64,000 nt of DNA from Nostoc sp. UHCC 0702. GTDB taxonomy: Bacteria > Cyanobacteriota > Cyanobacteriia > Cyanobacteriales > Nostocaceae. The notes beneath the pieces are model-generated. The model was not told where the DNA came from, searched no databases, and worked only from the letters and a program-made list of their open reading frames with translations. Positions 18,001 to 27,298 of the stretch are shown piece after piece (the stretch's first letter is position 1; the number at the start of each line of letters is the position of its first letter). The stretch covers positions 2,198,501-2,262,500 of the forward strand of contig CP071065.1 in assembly GCA_017164015.1 (NCBI GenBank), given 5' to 3'. A program made the translations under genes and the position numbers.

Positions 18001-19392
18001 CTACCCCACGGATAAATCCGGGGGGTTCCAACTTACTGCGTAAGTTTCGTTTACCGTAACTGGTTCCGACTCCTGACGAGCTATTGGATTACTGCACATC
18101 AACTCTGTCCCACCAATGGTAGGAGACTTCGGACTAGCCTTGGTTCTGGCTGATTGATTTGACCCCTCCGGGTTCGGCAGTTCGGACTCGACGGGAACCG
18201 CCAAGACTCCGACTGCCGAACCATTGTGCCAACCGTGCAGCAGGGATTGTTCCATCCCTAACCAACCATGTTTGGCTGATTGGATTGACAGAGTTTCTTT
18301 TTTTGGATCGACGTAACGACTCAGGTAAGCAGATAAAATATCACGTTGCATACGTAATCGACAAACTGAACAATGATGCACTCGTTGAGATAGTGATTTT
18401 TTGTGTTTATTACCACACAAACAAGTTTGCGACAGTGCAGTTTTCCTGGTCGAAAACATTAAAACAGTACCGCCAGCACTTTCAGCCTTGCGTACTAGTT
18501 CTGATTGAAAAGACGCGGGTGATTTAAACCCTATGGATTTACCATAATTTTTTTGCCATGCTTTGACAGATACTTTCTCGGTTTTGATATGTTTACCGAG
18601 AGTCAAAGTTTGGTTGACTAATCGACCATGTAAAGACTTACGATGAGCCGCTTGTTTACGTTCTATCTCACGTTTTTTGATAGCGGTTTTTTGATAGCGG
18701 TTGGACTTATTCCACCGTTTTGAACCTTTTTTGACAGTACCGTTGGGATTAAAATTACCAGGATTATTGGCACGGCGCTGTCTATCCATGTTGCGCTGTA
18801 GCTTTCTAATTTTCTTTTGTTTGGAATTTAATTCTACAGTAAAAGGTTGCCAAATAGTTTGATTATCCCCAACTATTGCAACAGTTGAAACGCCTAAATC
18901 AATACCAACCAGACCATCACTAATAAGATTTTTTGGCTTTTGATATGGTTCACCCTCACAGACCAATTGAGCAAACCAAAATGTTTTTTGATTAAGAAGA
19001 CGACGCACTAAGCGAACATATTTAATCTTGGAGTTTAAACCATGCAATAACACAGGGTCATTTTTATCAATGATGCCTGCAAGTTTTAAACCCATCCATT
19101 CAACATTAGAAGCAGTCCAACGAATGCCTTGTTTATTAGTTTTACCTTCTACGGATGCAAACTGACCTTTTTGCTTAAACCTAACCTTTTTAGCCTTGCC
19201 GAAAGCCATTCGAGCTATTGCTTTAAATGCTCTGGTTGCTATTTTTTGAATAGCTTGAGCGTCAAGATTTGATTTAATCCAAACACTAGCTATAGCTGTT
19301 GAATTGGCAAACGCTTGTAAATCATAATCACTATACCTATAAGCTTCACGGGCTTTTTGAAAAGCTGTAGCACGTTCTTTTTTGCTAGACCA
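18001..19392 (-). pseudogene. tnpB: tnpB, RNA-guided nuclease of IS605 type, 5'-truncated
   Basis: From ATG 19209 there are 402 codons, but the same frame stays open upstream to about 19392 with TnpB-like sequence (WSSKKERATAFQKAREA), so the N-terminus was lost at the tnpA junction. RuvC-I Asp is in VGIDLGVSTVAIV (residue 104 from ATG 19209), RuvC-II Glu probably in KTEKVSVKAW, RuvC-III Asp in MQRDILSAYL. The zinc finger CLCG...HHCSVC is present. The last 90 or so codons overlap the region that would form the omega RNA. TnpB cuts DNA next to a short target motif using this RNA. Whether the shortened protein is active is unknown. Confidence 0.75.
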
Positions 19393-19606
19393 TGTGCATC
19401 TATTGATAGATGTTGACCCTCAATTTGGGGTACACCGAGCAGTCAAGAGATTCAAGGGCGCAACATCCAGATATTTGCGGTTAGAGTTTCCACAATTAAA
19501 AAGCCGACTGCCTTGTTTGTGGACTAATTCTTATTTTGTATCCACTGTTGGCGGTGCGACTTTAGATACCATTAAAATGTATATTCAAAATCAGAAGGAA
19601 ACTTGA
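19382..19606 (+). pseudogene. tnpA: tnpA, IS200-type Y1 transposase, 5'-truncated
   Basis: The 74-codon frame starts within the HUH motif (DHVHLLIDV). It ends with the catalytic-Tyr helix region (TIKMYIQNQ) and includes FKGATSRYLR and LWTNSYFVSTVGG. These are the second half of a Y1 transposase of usually about 130-150 residues. The first half is absent; the frame abuts tnpB, which runs the other way. It is not expected to be functional. Confidence 0.75.
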
Positions 19607-19622
19607 CGGCGAATAAATTCCC

Positions 19623-19669
19623 CCGCGCCTAGCCCCCATAAATAAAATTTAGGGGCTATCTCGGCGCGG
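19623..19669. repeat. subterminal hairpin of the IS605-type element
   Basis: CCGCGCC (19623-19629) pairs with GGCGCGG (19663-19669) and AGCCCC pairs with GGGGCT inside it. Such imperfect hairpins at IS200/IS605 ends are recognised by TnpA as single-stranded DNA. It lies just after the tnpA stop. Confidence 0.65.
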
Positions 19670-19764
19670 TTAACCAGGTATATAAATTGGAATATCCGCT
19701 GTCCCCGATGATGGTGACAGCGGATAAAAATTTTATATGCCCTTACAAATTGGGTAATGGCAGC

Positions 19765-19869
19765 TTACTCGTCTTTCTTTTCAATGCGGGGGGGTTCGCG
19801 AAATGCGATCGCAAAGAAGAGAACACCTATACACAAGGTAAAAATTAAGATGTACGCAACGCTTTCCAT
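19765..19869 (-). CDS. psbT: photosystem II protein T
   Basis: This 34-residue protein has the sequence pattern of PsbT: MESVAYILIF, a single membrane helix, then FFAIAFREPPRIEKKDE. PsbT sits at the PSII monomer-monomer interface and helps stabilise the acceptor side. It lies 163 bp downstream of psbB on the same strand, the usual cyanobacterial order. The gap between them has been filled by a 43-bp perfect hairpin and GGGTATTGG-type heptads. Confidence 0.93.
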   Translation of the reverse strand: MESVAYILIFTLCIGVLFFAIAFREPPRIEKKDE

Positions 19870-19914
19870 GTTAAAAGCTCCTGCCTATCCAGCCAGTAAT
19901 TGAGGTATTGGGGA

Positions 19915-19957
19915 GCCAGTTCGCTCAACGGGGGGAACCCCCGTTGAGCGAACTGGC
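19915..19957. repeat. long perfect hairpin between psbB and psbT
   Basis: Twenty-base perfect arms (19915-19934 and 19938-19957) are separated by GAA; the arms start GCCAGTTCGC and end CAACGGGGG. Heptad-like TATTGGG repeats follow to about 20000. A degenerate relative lies at 11790-11880. In psbB-psbT RNA it would form a very stable stem. Confidence 0.85.
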
Positions 19958-20032
19958 GTTACTGGGTATTGGCTATTGGGTATTGGGGAGCCAGTCCCCA
20001 GTCCCTAGTCACCAATACCCAGTCCCTAAAAA

Positions 20033-21562
20033 TTAGAGAGCTTCCTTCCGGCGGGTTGTCTTATCACCCACTTTCTGGAATAAACCAAACTCTACTTGTT
20101 CTTCTAGATCCGCATCCACACCAGCAAATACGTCTCGGTAGATTGTCCGGGAACCATGCCAGAGATGACCAAAGAAGAATAATAGAGCAAATACAGCGTG
20201 TCCAAAGGTAAACCAACCTCTGGGACTGGTGCGGAATACACCGTCAGAGTTCAAGGTTTCCCGGTCAAATTCAAAGATTTCACCGCCTTGAGCTTTACGG
20301 GCATATTTCTTCACATCAGCTGGATCTGTAAATGTCTGACCATTCAGGTCGCCACCATAAAAGCTGACGGTGACACCAGATTGCTCAAAGCTATACTTAG
20401 ATTCTGCCCGACGGAAAGGAATGTCAGCGCGGATAATGCCATCTGCGTCGGTCAAAATTACAGGGAAGGTTTCAAAGAAGTTGGGGAGACGACGCACGGT
20501 CAATTCCCGCCCTTCAGAATCTTTGAATACTGCGTGACCTTGCCAAGACTGGGCAATGCCATCACCCTTGACCATAGGGCCTGTACGGAATAGACCGCCT
20601 TTAGCGGGGCTATTGCCGACATAATCGTAGAATGCAAGTTTTTCGGGAATCTGCGACCAAGCTTCAGAAAGGCTTGCACCTTCGCCGACGCTATTTTGGA
20701 CGCGACGCTGAATTTCTTGACGGAAGTAGCCTTGATCCCATTGATAACGTGTAGGGCCAAACAGTTCGATGGGGGTAGCAGCGTTACCGTACCACATAGT
20801 ACCAGCAACTACGAAGGCAGCAAAGAATACTGCCGCAATACTGCTGGAAAGTACGGTTTCAATGTTACCCATCCGCAGGGCTTTGTAAAGCCGTTCGGGG
20901 GGTCTGACTGTCAGGTGGAATAAACCGGCGATAATACCAACAACGCCAGCGGCAATGTGGTGAGCGACAATACCGCCTGGGTTAAATGGGTTAAACCCAT
21001 CTGGCCCCCACTCTGGTGCTACTGGCTGTACGCTGCCAGTGATTCCATAGGGGTCAGAAACCCACAATCCCGGGCCAAATAGTCCGGTCAAGTGGAAAGC
21101 ACCAAAGCCAAAACAAAGTAGACCAGATAAGAACAGGTGAATGCCAAACATTTTTGGCAAGTCTAGAGCAGGTTCACCAGTGCGGGGATCTCTAAAGAGT
21201 TCCAAATCCCAGTAAACCCAGTGCCAAACAGCGGCTAAGAATAACAGACCAGAAAGAACAATATGAGCTGCGGCAACACCTTCAAATGACCAGAAACCTG
21301 GATCGGTTGAGGGGCCACCAGTAACGTTCCAACCACCCCAAGATTGGGTGACGCCTAAACGTGCCATGAAGGGCAGCACGAACATGCCTTGACGCCACAT
21401 TGGGTTGAGAACTGGATCGCTGGGATCATAAATAGCTAGTTCGTACAGTGCCATCGAACCAGACCAGCCTGCCACTAAGGCTGTGTGCATCAAGTGTACA
21501 GAAATCAGTCGCCCTGGATCGTTCAGAACGACTGTGTGTACTCGGTACCAGGGTAGTCCCAT
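20033..21562 (-). CDS. psbB: photosystem II CP47 chlorophyll apoprotein
   Basis: CP47 is the inner antenna of PSII in the thylakoid membrane. It has six membrane helices, chlorophyll-binding His residues and a large lumenal loop between helices V and VI. The 509-residue protein begins [18 protein letters not shown], typical of PsbB, and shows helix regions rich in paired His (for example [19 protein letters not shown] and [17 protein letters not shown]). The large loop spans about residues 260-450 and the C-terminus is [10 protein letters not shown]. Length is as expected. psbT follows. The start is unambiguous. Confidence 0.98.
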   Translation of the reverse strand: MGLPWYRVHTVVLNDPGRLISVHLMHTALVAGWSGSMALYELAIYDPSDPVLNPMWRQGMFVLPFMARLGVTQSWGGWNVTGGPSTDPGFWSFEGVAAAHIVLSGLLFLAAVWHWVYWDLELFRDPRTGEPALDLPKMFGIHLFLSGLLCFGFGAFHLTGLFGPGLWVSDPYGITGSVQPVAPEWGPDGFNPFNPGGIVAHHIAAGVVGIIAGLFHLTVRPPERLYKALRMGNIETVLSSSIAAVFFAAFVVAGTMWYGNAATPIELFGPTRYQWDQGYFRQEIQRRVQNSVGEGASLSEAWSQIPEKLAFYDYVGNSPAKGGLFRTGPMVKGDGIAQSWQGHAVFKDSEGRELTVRRLPNFFETFPVILTDADGIIRADIPFRRAESKYSFEQSGVTVSFYGGDLNGQTFTDPADVKKYARKAQGGEIFEFDRETLNSDGVFRTSPRGWFTFGHAVFALLFFFGHLWHGSRTIYRDVFAGVDADLEEQVEFGLFQKVGDKTTRRKEAL

Positions 21563-23314
21563 CGACTACGCTCCTCCTCGATGAGTTATGTTTACAAAGC
21601 AATTTTCTTACTGAGATTCTGAGAGCGGAAGCCAAAAGGCTTGCCAGTTACTTACATTCGGATTTCCTAATGCAGCGCTGTTTCACCGCTACTCAGAGAG
21701 TTTTCTGAGTTTTTGTTATTGCCAGGGTTCTGAGCTTTTCCACAGCTTAGTCTGAGAAGACAGTGTGGGTAGTTTGGCTATGCTTAAACGCTTTAGAGGC
21801 TCTACCTAGTAGAGTAGCGATCGCCCGTGTAACTGCCGAGAAGTTTTCGGTTGTGAAAACGCCTCTGTTGTTCTTTTAAAAACTGGCAAAAGCCTTGCAG
21901 GCTCTTGGACAGTCGGACAAGCTAACTTTTCGGAAGCCGCCTAGTAGACGTTCATGCACTCACCAAGCAAAAATGAGAATGTTTTAAAAAGTGTAACTAT
22001 TGATGGAACTGTTTGCAAGCGTGTAAATCGATGCGATCGCGTAGCTTGCTTGAGTTATCTTCCCATGAATCCCTGCCACAATCTCGTTTACGTATCTTTA
22101 AGCTTATGTCAAGAAACAAGAGCAGGAAAGATCAAGCCCCAGGGCTTGATCACAAGACTCACTCATGCTTCCTTCCCTTCACGTCCAGAAATCACAATAT
22201 GAGGCATTTAATACATAATCTTCATATTTTTTTACATAAATAAAATTACTTAAAACCTATATCATCTACGCTCAACTTTTTATGTAGGAGGTGGGCACAA
22301 TTAACAGTGTTCAATTTTTAAAGTTGCCCATGCAATATTTTCATGCTCACTAGGTAATGGTACAGTCAGTCCACTGAAACAGAATTTTTACAACTTAACT
22401 GGCAATCATGGTCAAAAAGTTACTTGGGTGCAGTAGTTCTCAGAACATAAAACTATTTAATACTTCCAGGCAAATCCAAAATCTGACTAAATCTCAATCA
22501 GACAAGTCTTCAAATATTATTGCTTTAGTCAGATTTCAGCACGAGCAAGATAAGTTTAATTTGTAATTAATTAAACTATTTTTAAGGAATATTACGCACA
22601 TTTTGACTGAAAATTCATCATTTTGTGATCAAGGCACAAAGTTGAATGAGACGAAGATAAATAAGCTCATTTTCACTATGGCGTAAAAAATAAGACATTA
22701 CTTGGCAAAGCGAGCCATTAGTAGCAAAGCTCAACTTGATTAGTTGTTCAGAATACCTCTTGCCTAATTTTTTAGCTATACAGGTATTATTTTAACTATG
22801 TATAGGCTAAAAAAAACAGTATTAAGACTTATATTGAGCAAAAGCAAACAGTCCTATACGAAATTTGTTGAGTATTAATAACGACTACAACTTACAATAG
22901 GTTTACTACTATGCTGTAATTACACATTTTTAATTTAGCTTTACTTACCTAAATACTCGTCGTGGGGCAAATACCGATAAACTGGCGGGTTAGATGATGT
23001 ATATAGTTCATTAAATGATGCACATAGTTCATGAAAAATTTTTATTATTGATGCTTTACTAGTATAATTACTCAGAAAATCCCCAAATTAAATCTGTACT
23101 TTATTTTCTGCTGTAAATATAAACACTTATATACAAAAAGCTTGGTTGCAAATATTGAAGGAATCAAATAGTACCAAGAGAAATTTAGAAGTTAAGAATA
23201 AAAATTTGGAATCACATCCTCCCCATCTTCTAAGTATTGCCAAGGTGAGCAATAGTGTATTTAATACACTGATTAGTCTACATTATTACTGAATAATGCA
23301 AACAAGGATAAAAG
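21563..23314. other. 1.75-kb intergenic region upstream of psbB
   Basis: This region lies between the divergent psbB and a secreted-protein gene, and no coding sequence was recognised. It holds GCGATCGC-type sites (about 21817 and 22032) and a perfect hairpin GATCAAGCCC/GGGCTTGATC at 22130-22151. A 21-bp tandem direct repeat lies at 22994-23035. Its size suggests complex control of psbB or an unannotated small RNA, but nothing specific can be called. Confidence 0.5.
22994..23035. repeat. two tandem 21-bp direct repeats
   Basis: Units 22994-23014 and 23015-23035 agree at 18 of 21 positions and share the word CATAGTTCAT or TATAGTTCAT. The two-turn period would place two protein molecules on one DNA face. 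They lie about 280 bp before the plus-strand gene at 23315. Confidence 0.55.
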
Positions 23315-24034
23315 ATGAATATACTGATGAACTTGTCTAAAACATTTACTCTCCAGGTATTAGCGTTGACTGCCATATCAGGTGTCACCCTCGCACAAGA
23401 AACTCCTGCTGTTCCTCAACCTTTAACAACACCACAACAGACTCCTGTTGTTCCCCAAGTGCAGGCAACACAAAGGATTTGCTCTTTAGATGCCGTTGAG
23501 GATTTATTACCTCCACCACAACAAAACAAGCAAAGTACTCTGCTTTCTTACCTTGCCCAAGAAGGTTTTACACAGAACCAAGAAGGTGCTTGGGTATGTT
23601 ATGCGAACGACCCCAAAAAAGAGGGGCGTTACTATACGGTTTTTAAAGTTCAAGAAGTGAATGGAAAGCTGATAGGCAGTTCTTTCCTTGATGGTGGCAG
23701 CTTAATTGAGGGGCAAGAAAATCGCAGCCTAGACTTTTTTATGACCCTCGTTGAACGTCACATGAATACAAGTCTTGAGAACCAGGAAAGTATACGTAGG
23801 TATTTAGAAGCCTTCCTTTCCCTGGTTAAGCAAGGAAAAATACAACCCTCACGTCGTGCGTTTCTCTTTGACCAACCCAACCGTGCATTAGTTTTGTACC
23901 ACTCACTCACAACAGGAGAACTCAAAGGTACAGCAATTACAATCAACATTCAATTGCCGAAAAATTTGAGTTCCGGCTCTGTAAGTAGAGAATTTCCATC
24001 TTCTTTAGGAAATAGTTTAAAGCCCAATCAATAA
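23315..24034 (+). CDS. secreted protein of unknown function, Pro/Gln-rich N-terminus
   Basis: This 239-residue protein has a signal peptide (about 1-27, ending SGVTLAQE) and a Pro/Gln/Thr-rich linker (PAVPQPLTTPQQTPVVPQ). A folded domain follows with CSLDAVEDLLPP and a motif around GAWVCYANDPKKEGRYYTVFKVQE. The two Cys residues could form a disulfide in the periplasm. Family unknown to me. A good ribosome-binding site (AAGGA) lies just upstream of ATG 23315; an internal ATG four codons later is possible. The next gene, 48 bp on in the same direction, is also exported, so they may form an operon. Confidence 0.7.
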   Translation: MNILMNLSKTFTLQVLALTAISGVTLAQETPAVPQPLTTPQQTPVVPQVQATQRICSLDAVEDLLPPPQQNKQSTLLSYLAQEGFTQNQEGAWVCYANDPKKEGRYYTVFKVQEVNGKLIGSSFLDGGSLIEGQENRSLDFFMTLVERHMNTSLENQESIRRYLEAFLSLVKQGKIQPSRRAFLFDQPNRALVLYHSLTTGELKGTAITINIQLPKNLSSGSVSREFPSSLGNSLKPNQ

Positions 24035-24082
24035 TGTTGCCCAATTGTTAATAGCGAGTGGCAAACTTTTGCTGTAGTTTTT

Positions 24083-25354
24083 GTGAGGTGTATCTTGTTG
24101 AAGTCAACTTTTAAAAGTGCTGCAATTTTATTTTCATCTTTTGCGGTGTTACTTTCTGTGTGCCAGTCTGCCATTGCCAAACCAGTCGGGCTAAATTTAG
24201 GTGGCGAGTATGGTATTCCACCAGGACAAGAGCAAGAGCTGCTTCAGTATCAGCTAGAGCATGATAATCTAGGCCAGTTGCGAGTTATCCCTGGATGTAC
24301 TACAGGATTTGGTCTGAGCTGCAACAAAACTGGGACAGTACTTGAGCAAATAATTAAGTCTAATGGCGGCCCTAGCTACGAACAGATGTTAATCCAGGCA
24401 GCTGGGGGGAGAGATAATTTACAGGATTTTAGTGCCTATTATGGTAATAATTTCAATGTTTATCAAACTCCGTATATCTCATTCTGGCGAGAACAAAAAA
24501 CCTCTTCTTCAATCCTAGATAGTTCCCAATATGTTCTTGGACGATCTGTGAGTCGTACTCCTATAGAAGGTCTAGGAAATGTAACCAAGAAGTTTTCTTG
24601 GGCACCGTTAACAAGAGGTGATAATTCTCTTGACCCCCGTAGTGGATTATTGGACTTGAAATACTCCTACGGTCGTGTCTTGTTGAATGAGTTCGCAAAA
24701 ATCTCCAACCCACAACAGCAGATTAGGTCTTTAAATCTGCCGCCAGATATGACGCAATATTATTTGAGTACCGTCTCTGGCGGCTTACGTGCATTGAAAA
24801 TTGGAGATGAGCAGGGACTTCAGGACAATATTTTGAAAATATTCTCCTTTCCCTATACAACTGTCACAACTACTGACTACGGACGTGTACCAATTGGTGG
24901 TGAGGAACAGTTGGCACTCCAGCCAATACCTCTTGCAGGAGATGCTCTCAGTGTAGAGCCAATATTGTCAGAGGGAATAGATATAATCGCTACTCCAGAA
25001 GCTTCTCTAGCCCTTGAAGAAATTTTACCTGGGGCAGAAGTTAACAGTTTTCCGTGGTGGTCATTAGCTCTTTTATTGATTCCTTTGGCTTTCTTAGGAG
25101 GAGGTGGTGGAGATGATTCTTCCAGTCCAACAACTCCCATACCAAATATACCTCCGGATAATGTCCCGCCCACTATTCCCACCACCCCCCCGTCAGACTG
25201 CATTCCCACCTCTACCCATAATGTCCAAGTCGGCGAATGTCATTCGCCTGTGACAGTTGTGGAACCATCAACACTCAAAGCTATACTCTTGCTAACTCTG
25301 ATGGTCTGTATAGTCAGTCGCAAACAGCGGTCAATCCAAACAAAGGAAAACTAA
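24083..25354 (+). CDS. secreted protein with PEP-CTERM-like anchor and Pro-rich linker
   Basis: This 423-residue protein starts at GTG 24083 (a TTG four codons on is an alternative). It has a signal sequence to about residue 33 (VCQSAIAKP) and a globular region of unknown family. At about 325-340 there is a hydrophobic stretch (WWSLALLLIPLAFLGGGGGDD), then a Pro/Thr linker. The C-terminus (VVEPSTLKAILLLTLMVCIVSRKQRS) looks like a PEP-CTERM signal with Val-Glu-Pro at the cleavage motif. Exosortase processing is therefore likely. It follows the secreted protein gene at 23315 by 48 bp and may work with it in the envelope. Confidence 0.7.
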   Translation: MRCILLKSTFKSAAILFSSFAVLLSVCQSAIAKPVGLNLGGEYGIPPGQEQELLQYQLEHDNLGQLRVIPGCTTGFGLSCNKTGTVLEQIIKSNGGPSYEQMLIQAAGGRDNLQDFSAYYGNNFNVYQTPYISFWREQKTSSSILDSSQYVLGRSVSRTPIEGLGNVTKKFSWAPLTRGDNSLDPRSGLLDLKYSYGRVLLNEFAKISNPQQQIRSLNLPPDMTQYYLSTVSGGLRALKIGDEQGLQDNILKIFSFPYTTVTTTDYGRVPIGGEEQLALQPIPLAGDALSVEPILSEGIDIIATPEASLALEEILPGAEVNSFPWWSLALLLIPLAFLGGGGGDDSSSPTTPIPNIPPDNVPPTIPTTPPSDCIPTSTHNVQVGECHSPVTVVEPSTLKAILLLTLMVCIVSRKQRSIQTKEN

Positions 25355-25360
25355 TACTTA

Positions 25361-25475
25361 CACCATTCTCAATTAACTCTGTGGTGGGCACTGCCAACAA
25401 CATAAAAATCAAGGTTTGAACAAACCATTAGCACTGGCCACTCTACAAAAATGTCAATAACGCAACTGGAGCAAG
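25361..25475. repeat. interspersed repeat copy A, about 115 bp
   Basis: It shares CTCAATTAA, GGTGGGCACTGCCAACAAC, ATCAAGGTTTGA and CAATAACGCAACTGG with 53131-53245 in the same order. In the other copy GGTGGGCACTG pairs with CAGTGCCCACC; here the right arm has decayed (GCACTGGCCACTC). Confidence 0.7.
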
Positions 25476-25834
25476 ATATGAATAAACTTGAACACAAATG
25501 TTGAGCGTTTCCCTACCCAAACTAACGTTATGGATAGGGAAACGCTAAACCAGTATAAAAGCGTAGCAATATGATGGTAGGATGAGTTTGGTATAGCGAA
25601 ACAAATGATTGTGGAGCCACGACCAACTTTTTATACCAATAATTATGATTGCTATTTTTTAACGTTGGTATAACTTGATTTGAGAGTGCGATCGCTTTCA
25701 CAAAAAATCTCTCAGCAGCTAACTGAGAGATTATAGTTTCCAATACTTTTTACATGAAATGTATCCCACACCAAAAGCATAACTTTACTTTCCAAAAAAG
25801 GTGTGCCAAAATGGCGATTTTTTGAAATTATAAA

Positions 25835-26010
25835 AGGGATTGGGGATTGGGTACTGGGTATTAGGGATTGGGGATTGGGTATTAAAGATTGGGAATTGGA
25901 AAAATTTATGGCTATATCTCTTTCCCAGTCCCCAGCCCCCAGTCCCCAGTCCCCAGTCCCCAGTCCCCAGCCCCCAGCCCCCAGTCCCCAGTCCCCAGTC
26001 CCCAGTCCCC
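25835..26010. repeat. heptanucleotide tandem repeats (STRR type)
   Basis: First come GGGGATT/GGGTATT-type units, then the complementary CCCCAGT-type units repeated about 12 times up to the next gene. The two blocks can pair, forming a long imperfect hairpin in front of the 26023 gene. Confidence 0.9.
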
Positions 26011-26022
26011 TTGAATGGAAAA

Positions 26023-26415
26023 ATGACCAAGCTGATCGAATACGAAGAGGCCAGCGACGAAGTACGCTCCGTATATGATGACATTCGGACTACGCGCCAG
26101 AATGACTACATTAACAACTTCTGGAAAGCTATAGCTAACCATCCCCCCACCTTGCAACGAACTTGGCAGGCGGTGAAGGAAGTAATGACTAGTCCTGGCG
26201 AACTCGACCCATTAATGCGCGAACTGATTTACATCGCTGTAAGCGTGACCAATGGCTGTGAATACTGCATTGCCTCGCACACAACAGCAGCGCGTGGCAA
26301 GGGTATGAGTGATACGATGTTTGGGGAAGTAATGGGGATAATCGCCACGGCTAACACAACCAATCGTCTCGCCAACGGCTATCAGATTCCTGTTGACGAA
26401 CGATTCAAAACGTAA
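26023..26415 (+). CDS. carboxymuconolactone decarboxylase/AhpD-like protein
   Basis: The start at ATG 26023 (MTKLIEYEEASDEVRSVYDD) gives 130 residues; longer frames upstream only translate the heptad repeat. The domain is AhpD-like, with the redox pair and nearby His in GCEYCIASHTTAARGKGMS (CxxC, then His three residues later). Such proteins are thiol peroxidase partners or decarboxylases acting in the cytosol. It sits 44 bp upstream of hetI on the same strand and may be co-transcribed with it. A role in lipid synthesis is not evident. Confidence 0.85.
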   Translation: MTKLIEYEEASDEVRSVYDDIRTTRQNDYINNFWKAIANHPPTLQRTWQAVKEVMTSPGELDPLMRELIYIAVSVTNGCEYCIASHTTAARGKGMSDTMFGEVMGIIATANTTNRLANGYQIPVDERFKT

Positions 26416-26459
26416 AAATACGTGAGTTCGACGGATGTAAAAACCCCTGTGCAATTAGA

Positions 26460-27179
26460 ATGACTGGTGTGAATCCTATGTGGCTGCCTGCGCCAACAGA
26501 TTTAACTTTATTGCCCGATGAAGTTCATGTCTGGCGAATTGACCTTGACCGACCCCAAGGGCAGCTACAAAATTTGGCAGCAACTCTCTCTGGTGACGAA
26601 CTTGCTCGTGCTGAACGATTTTATTTTCAGGAGCATCGGCAGCGTTTTATCGCTGGTCGCGGTATACTCCGGAGTATATTAGCTGGCTACTTGGGTATTG
26701 AGCCGCAACAAATAAAATTTGATTATCAACCTCGTGGTAAACCAATGTTAGCAGATACTTTTGCTAACACTGGGCTAGCGTTTAACTTGTCTCACTCTCA
26801 GGGTTTAGGGCTGTGTGCAGTGAATTATACTCGCCAAATTGGTATAGACCTAGAATATATCCGCCCGATGTCTGATGTGGAGAGCCTTGCCGAAAGGTTC
26901 TTTTTACCTAGAGAATATGATCTGGTGCGATCGCTCCCTATTGACCAGAAGCAAGAAGTGTTTTTCCGCTACTGGACTTGTAAGGAAGCTTATTTAAAAG
27001 CAACCGGAGAAGGAATAGCTCAGTTAGAGCAAGTTGAAATAGCACTAACTCCCACAGAACCAGCCAAATTACAAACATCTGAAGACTGGAGTCTCCTAGA
27101 ACTAGTACCTGCTGACAATTATCTAGCTGCTGTTGCTGTAGCAGGTTTTGGTTGGCATCTCAAGTGCTGGCAGTATTGA
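26460..27179 (+). CDS. hetI: 4'-phosphopantetheinyl transferase HetI
   Basis: HetI transfers the phosphopantetheine arm from CoA to a Ser of carrier-protein domains, turning apo-ACPs of lipid and polyketide synthases into their active form. The 239-residue Sfp-type enzyme has both signature motifs: GIDLEYIRP (Mg-binding Asp and Glu, about residue 142) and RYWTCKEAYLKATGEG (about 178). RGKPMLADTFANTGLAFNLSHS is the CoA-binding part. It converges with hetN, as remembered for Anabaena, and lies next to the synthase it would serve (two ACPs in HglE plus the free ACP). Confidence 0.92.
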   Translation: MTGVNPMWLPAPTDLTLLPDEVHVWRIDLDRPQGQLQNLAATLSGDELARAERFYFQEHRQRFIAGRGILRSILAGYLGIEPQQIKFDYQPRGKPMLADTFANTGLAFNLSHSQGLGLCAVNYTRQIGIDLEYIRPMSDVESLAERFFLPREYDLVRSLPIDQKQEVFFRYWTCKEAYLKATGEGIAQLEQVEIALTPTEPAKLQTSEDWSLLELVPADNYLAAVAVAGFGWHLKCWQY

Positions 27180-27262
27180 TTGGGGACTGGGGACTGGGGA
27201 CTGGGGACTGGGGACTGGGGACTGGGAAAGAGTTTCCCAATCCCTAATCCCTAATACCTAAT
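27180..27262. repeat. heptad tandem repeat between hetI and hetN
   Basis: Five to six GGGGACT units directly after the hetI stop are followed by TCCCAATCCCTAATCCC-like complementary units. It fills the gap between two convergent genes and could act as a folded terminator. Confidence 0.9.
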
Positions 27263-27298
27263 CGCTGAAACTTTCATCCTCAGTCCAGCTTGCTATTG

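Larger units (their letters stand above)
17996..19670. mobile_element. internally deleted IS200/IS605-type element
   Basis: The element contains divergent tnpB (minus) and tnpA (plus) whose 5' halves are both missing where they meet near 19382-19392. The left boundary is set by the GTAGTTCA-like end beside the tnpB stop (about 17996-18005). The right boundary is set by the subterminal hairpin at 19623-19669. With tnpA broken it cannot move by itself; tnpB retains most nuclease motifs. Confidence 0.7.

Noticed and set aside
21954..22243. Two overlapping plus-strand frames upstream of psbB
   Set aside because: Neither has a recognisable domain, and the hairpin at 22130-22151 lies inside both.
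25528..25743. 71-codon minus-strand frame
   Set aside because: It lies in intergenic AT-rich sequence, with no protein-like pattern or conserved neighbour.
25835..26010. Regular short repeats that could suggest a CRISPR array
   Set aside because: The units are 7 bp, contiguous and without spacers; they are heptad tandem repeats.
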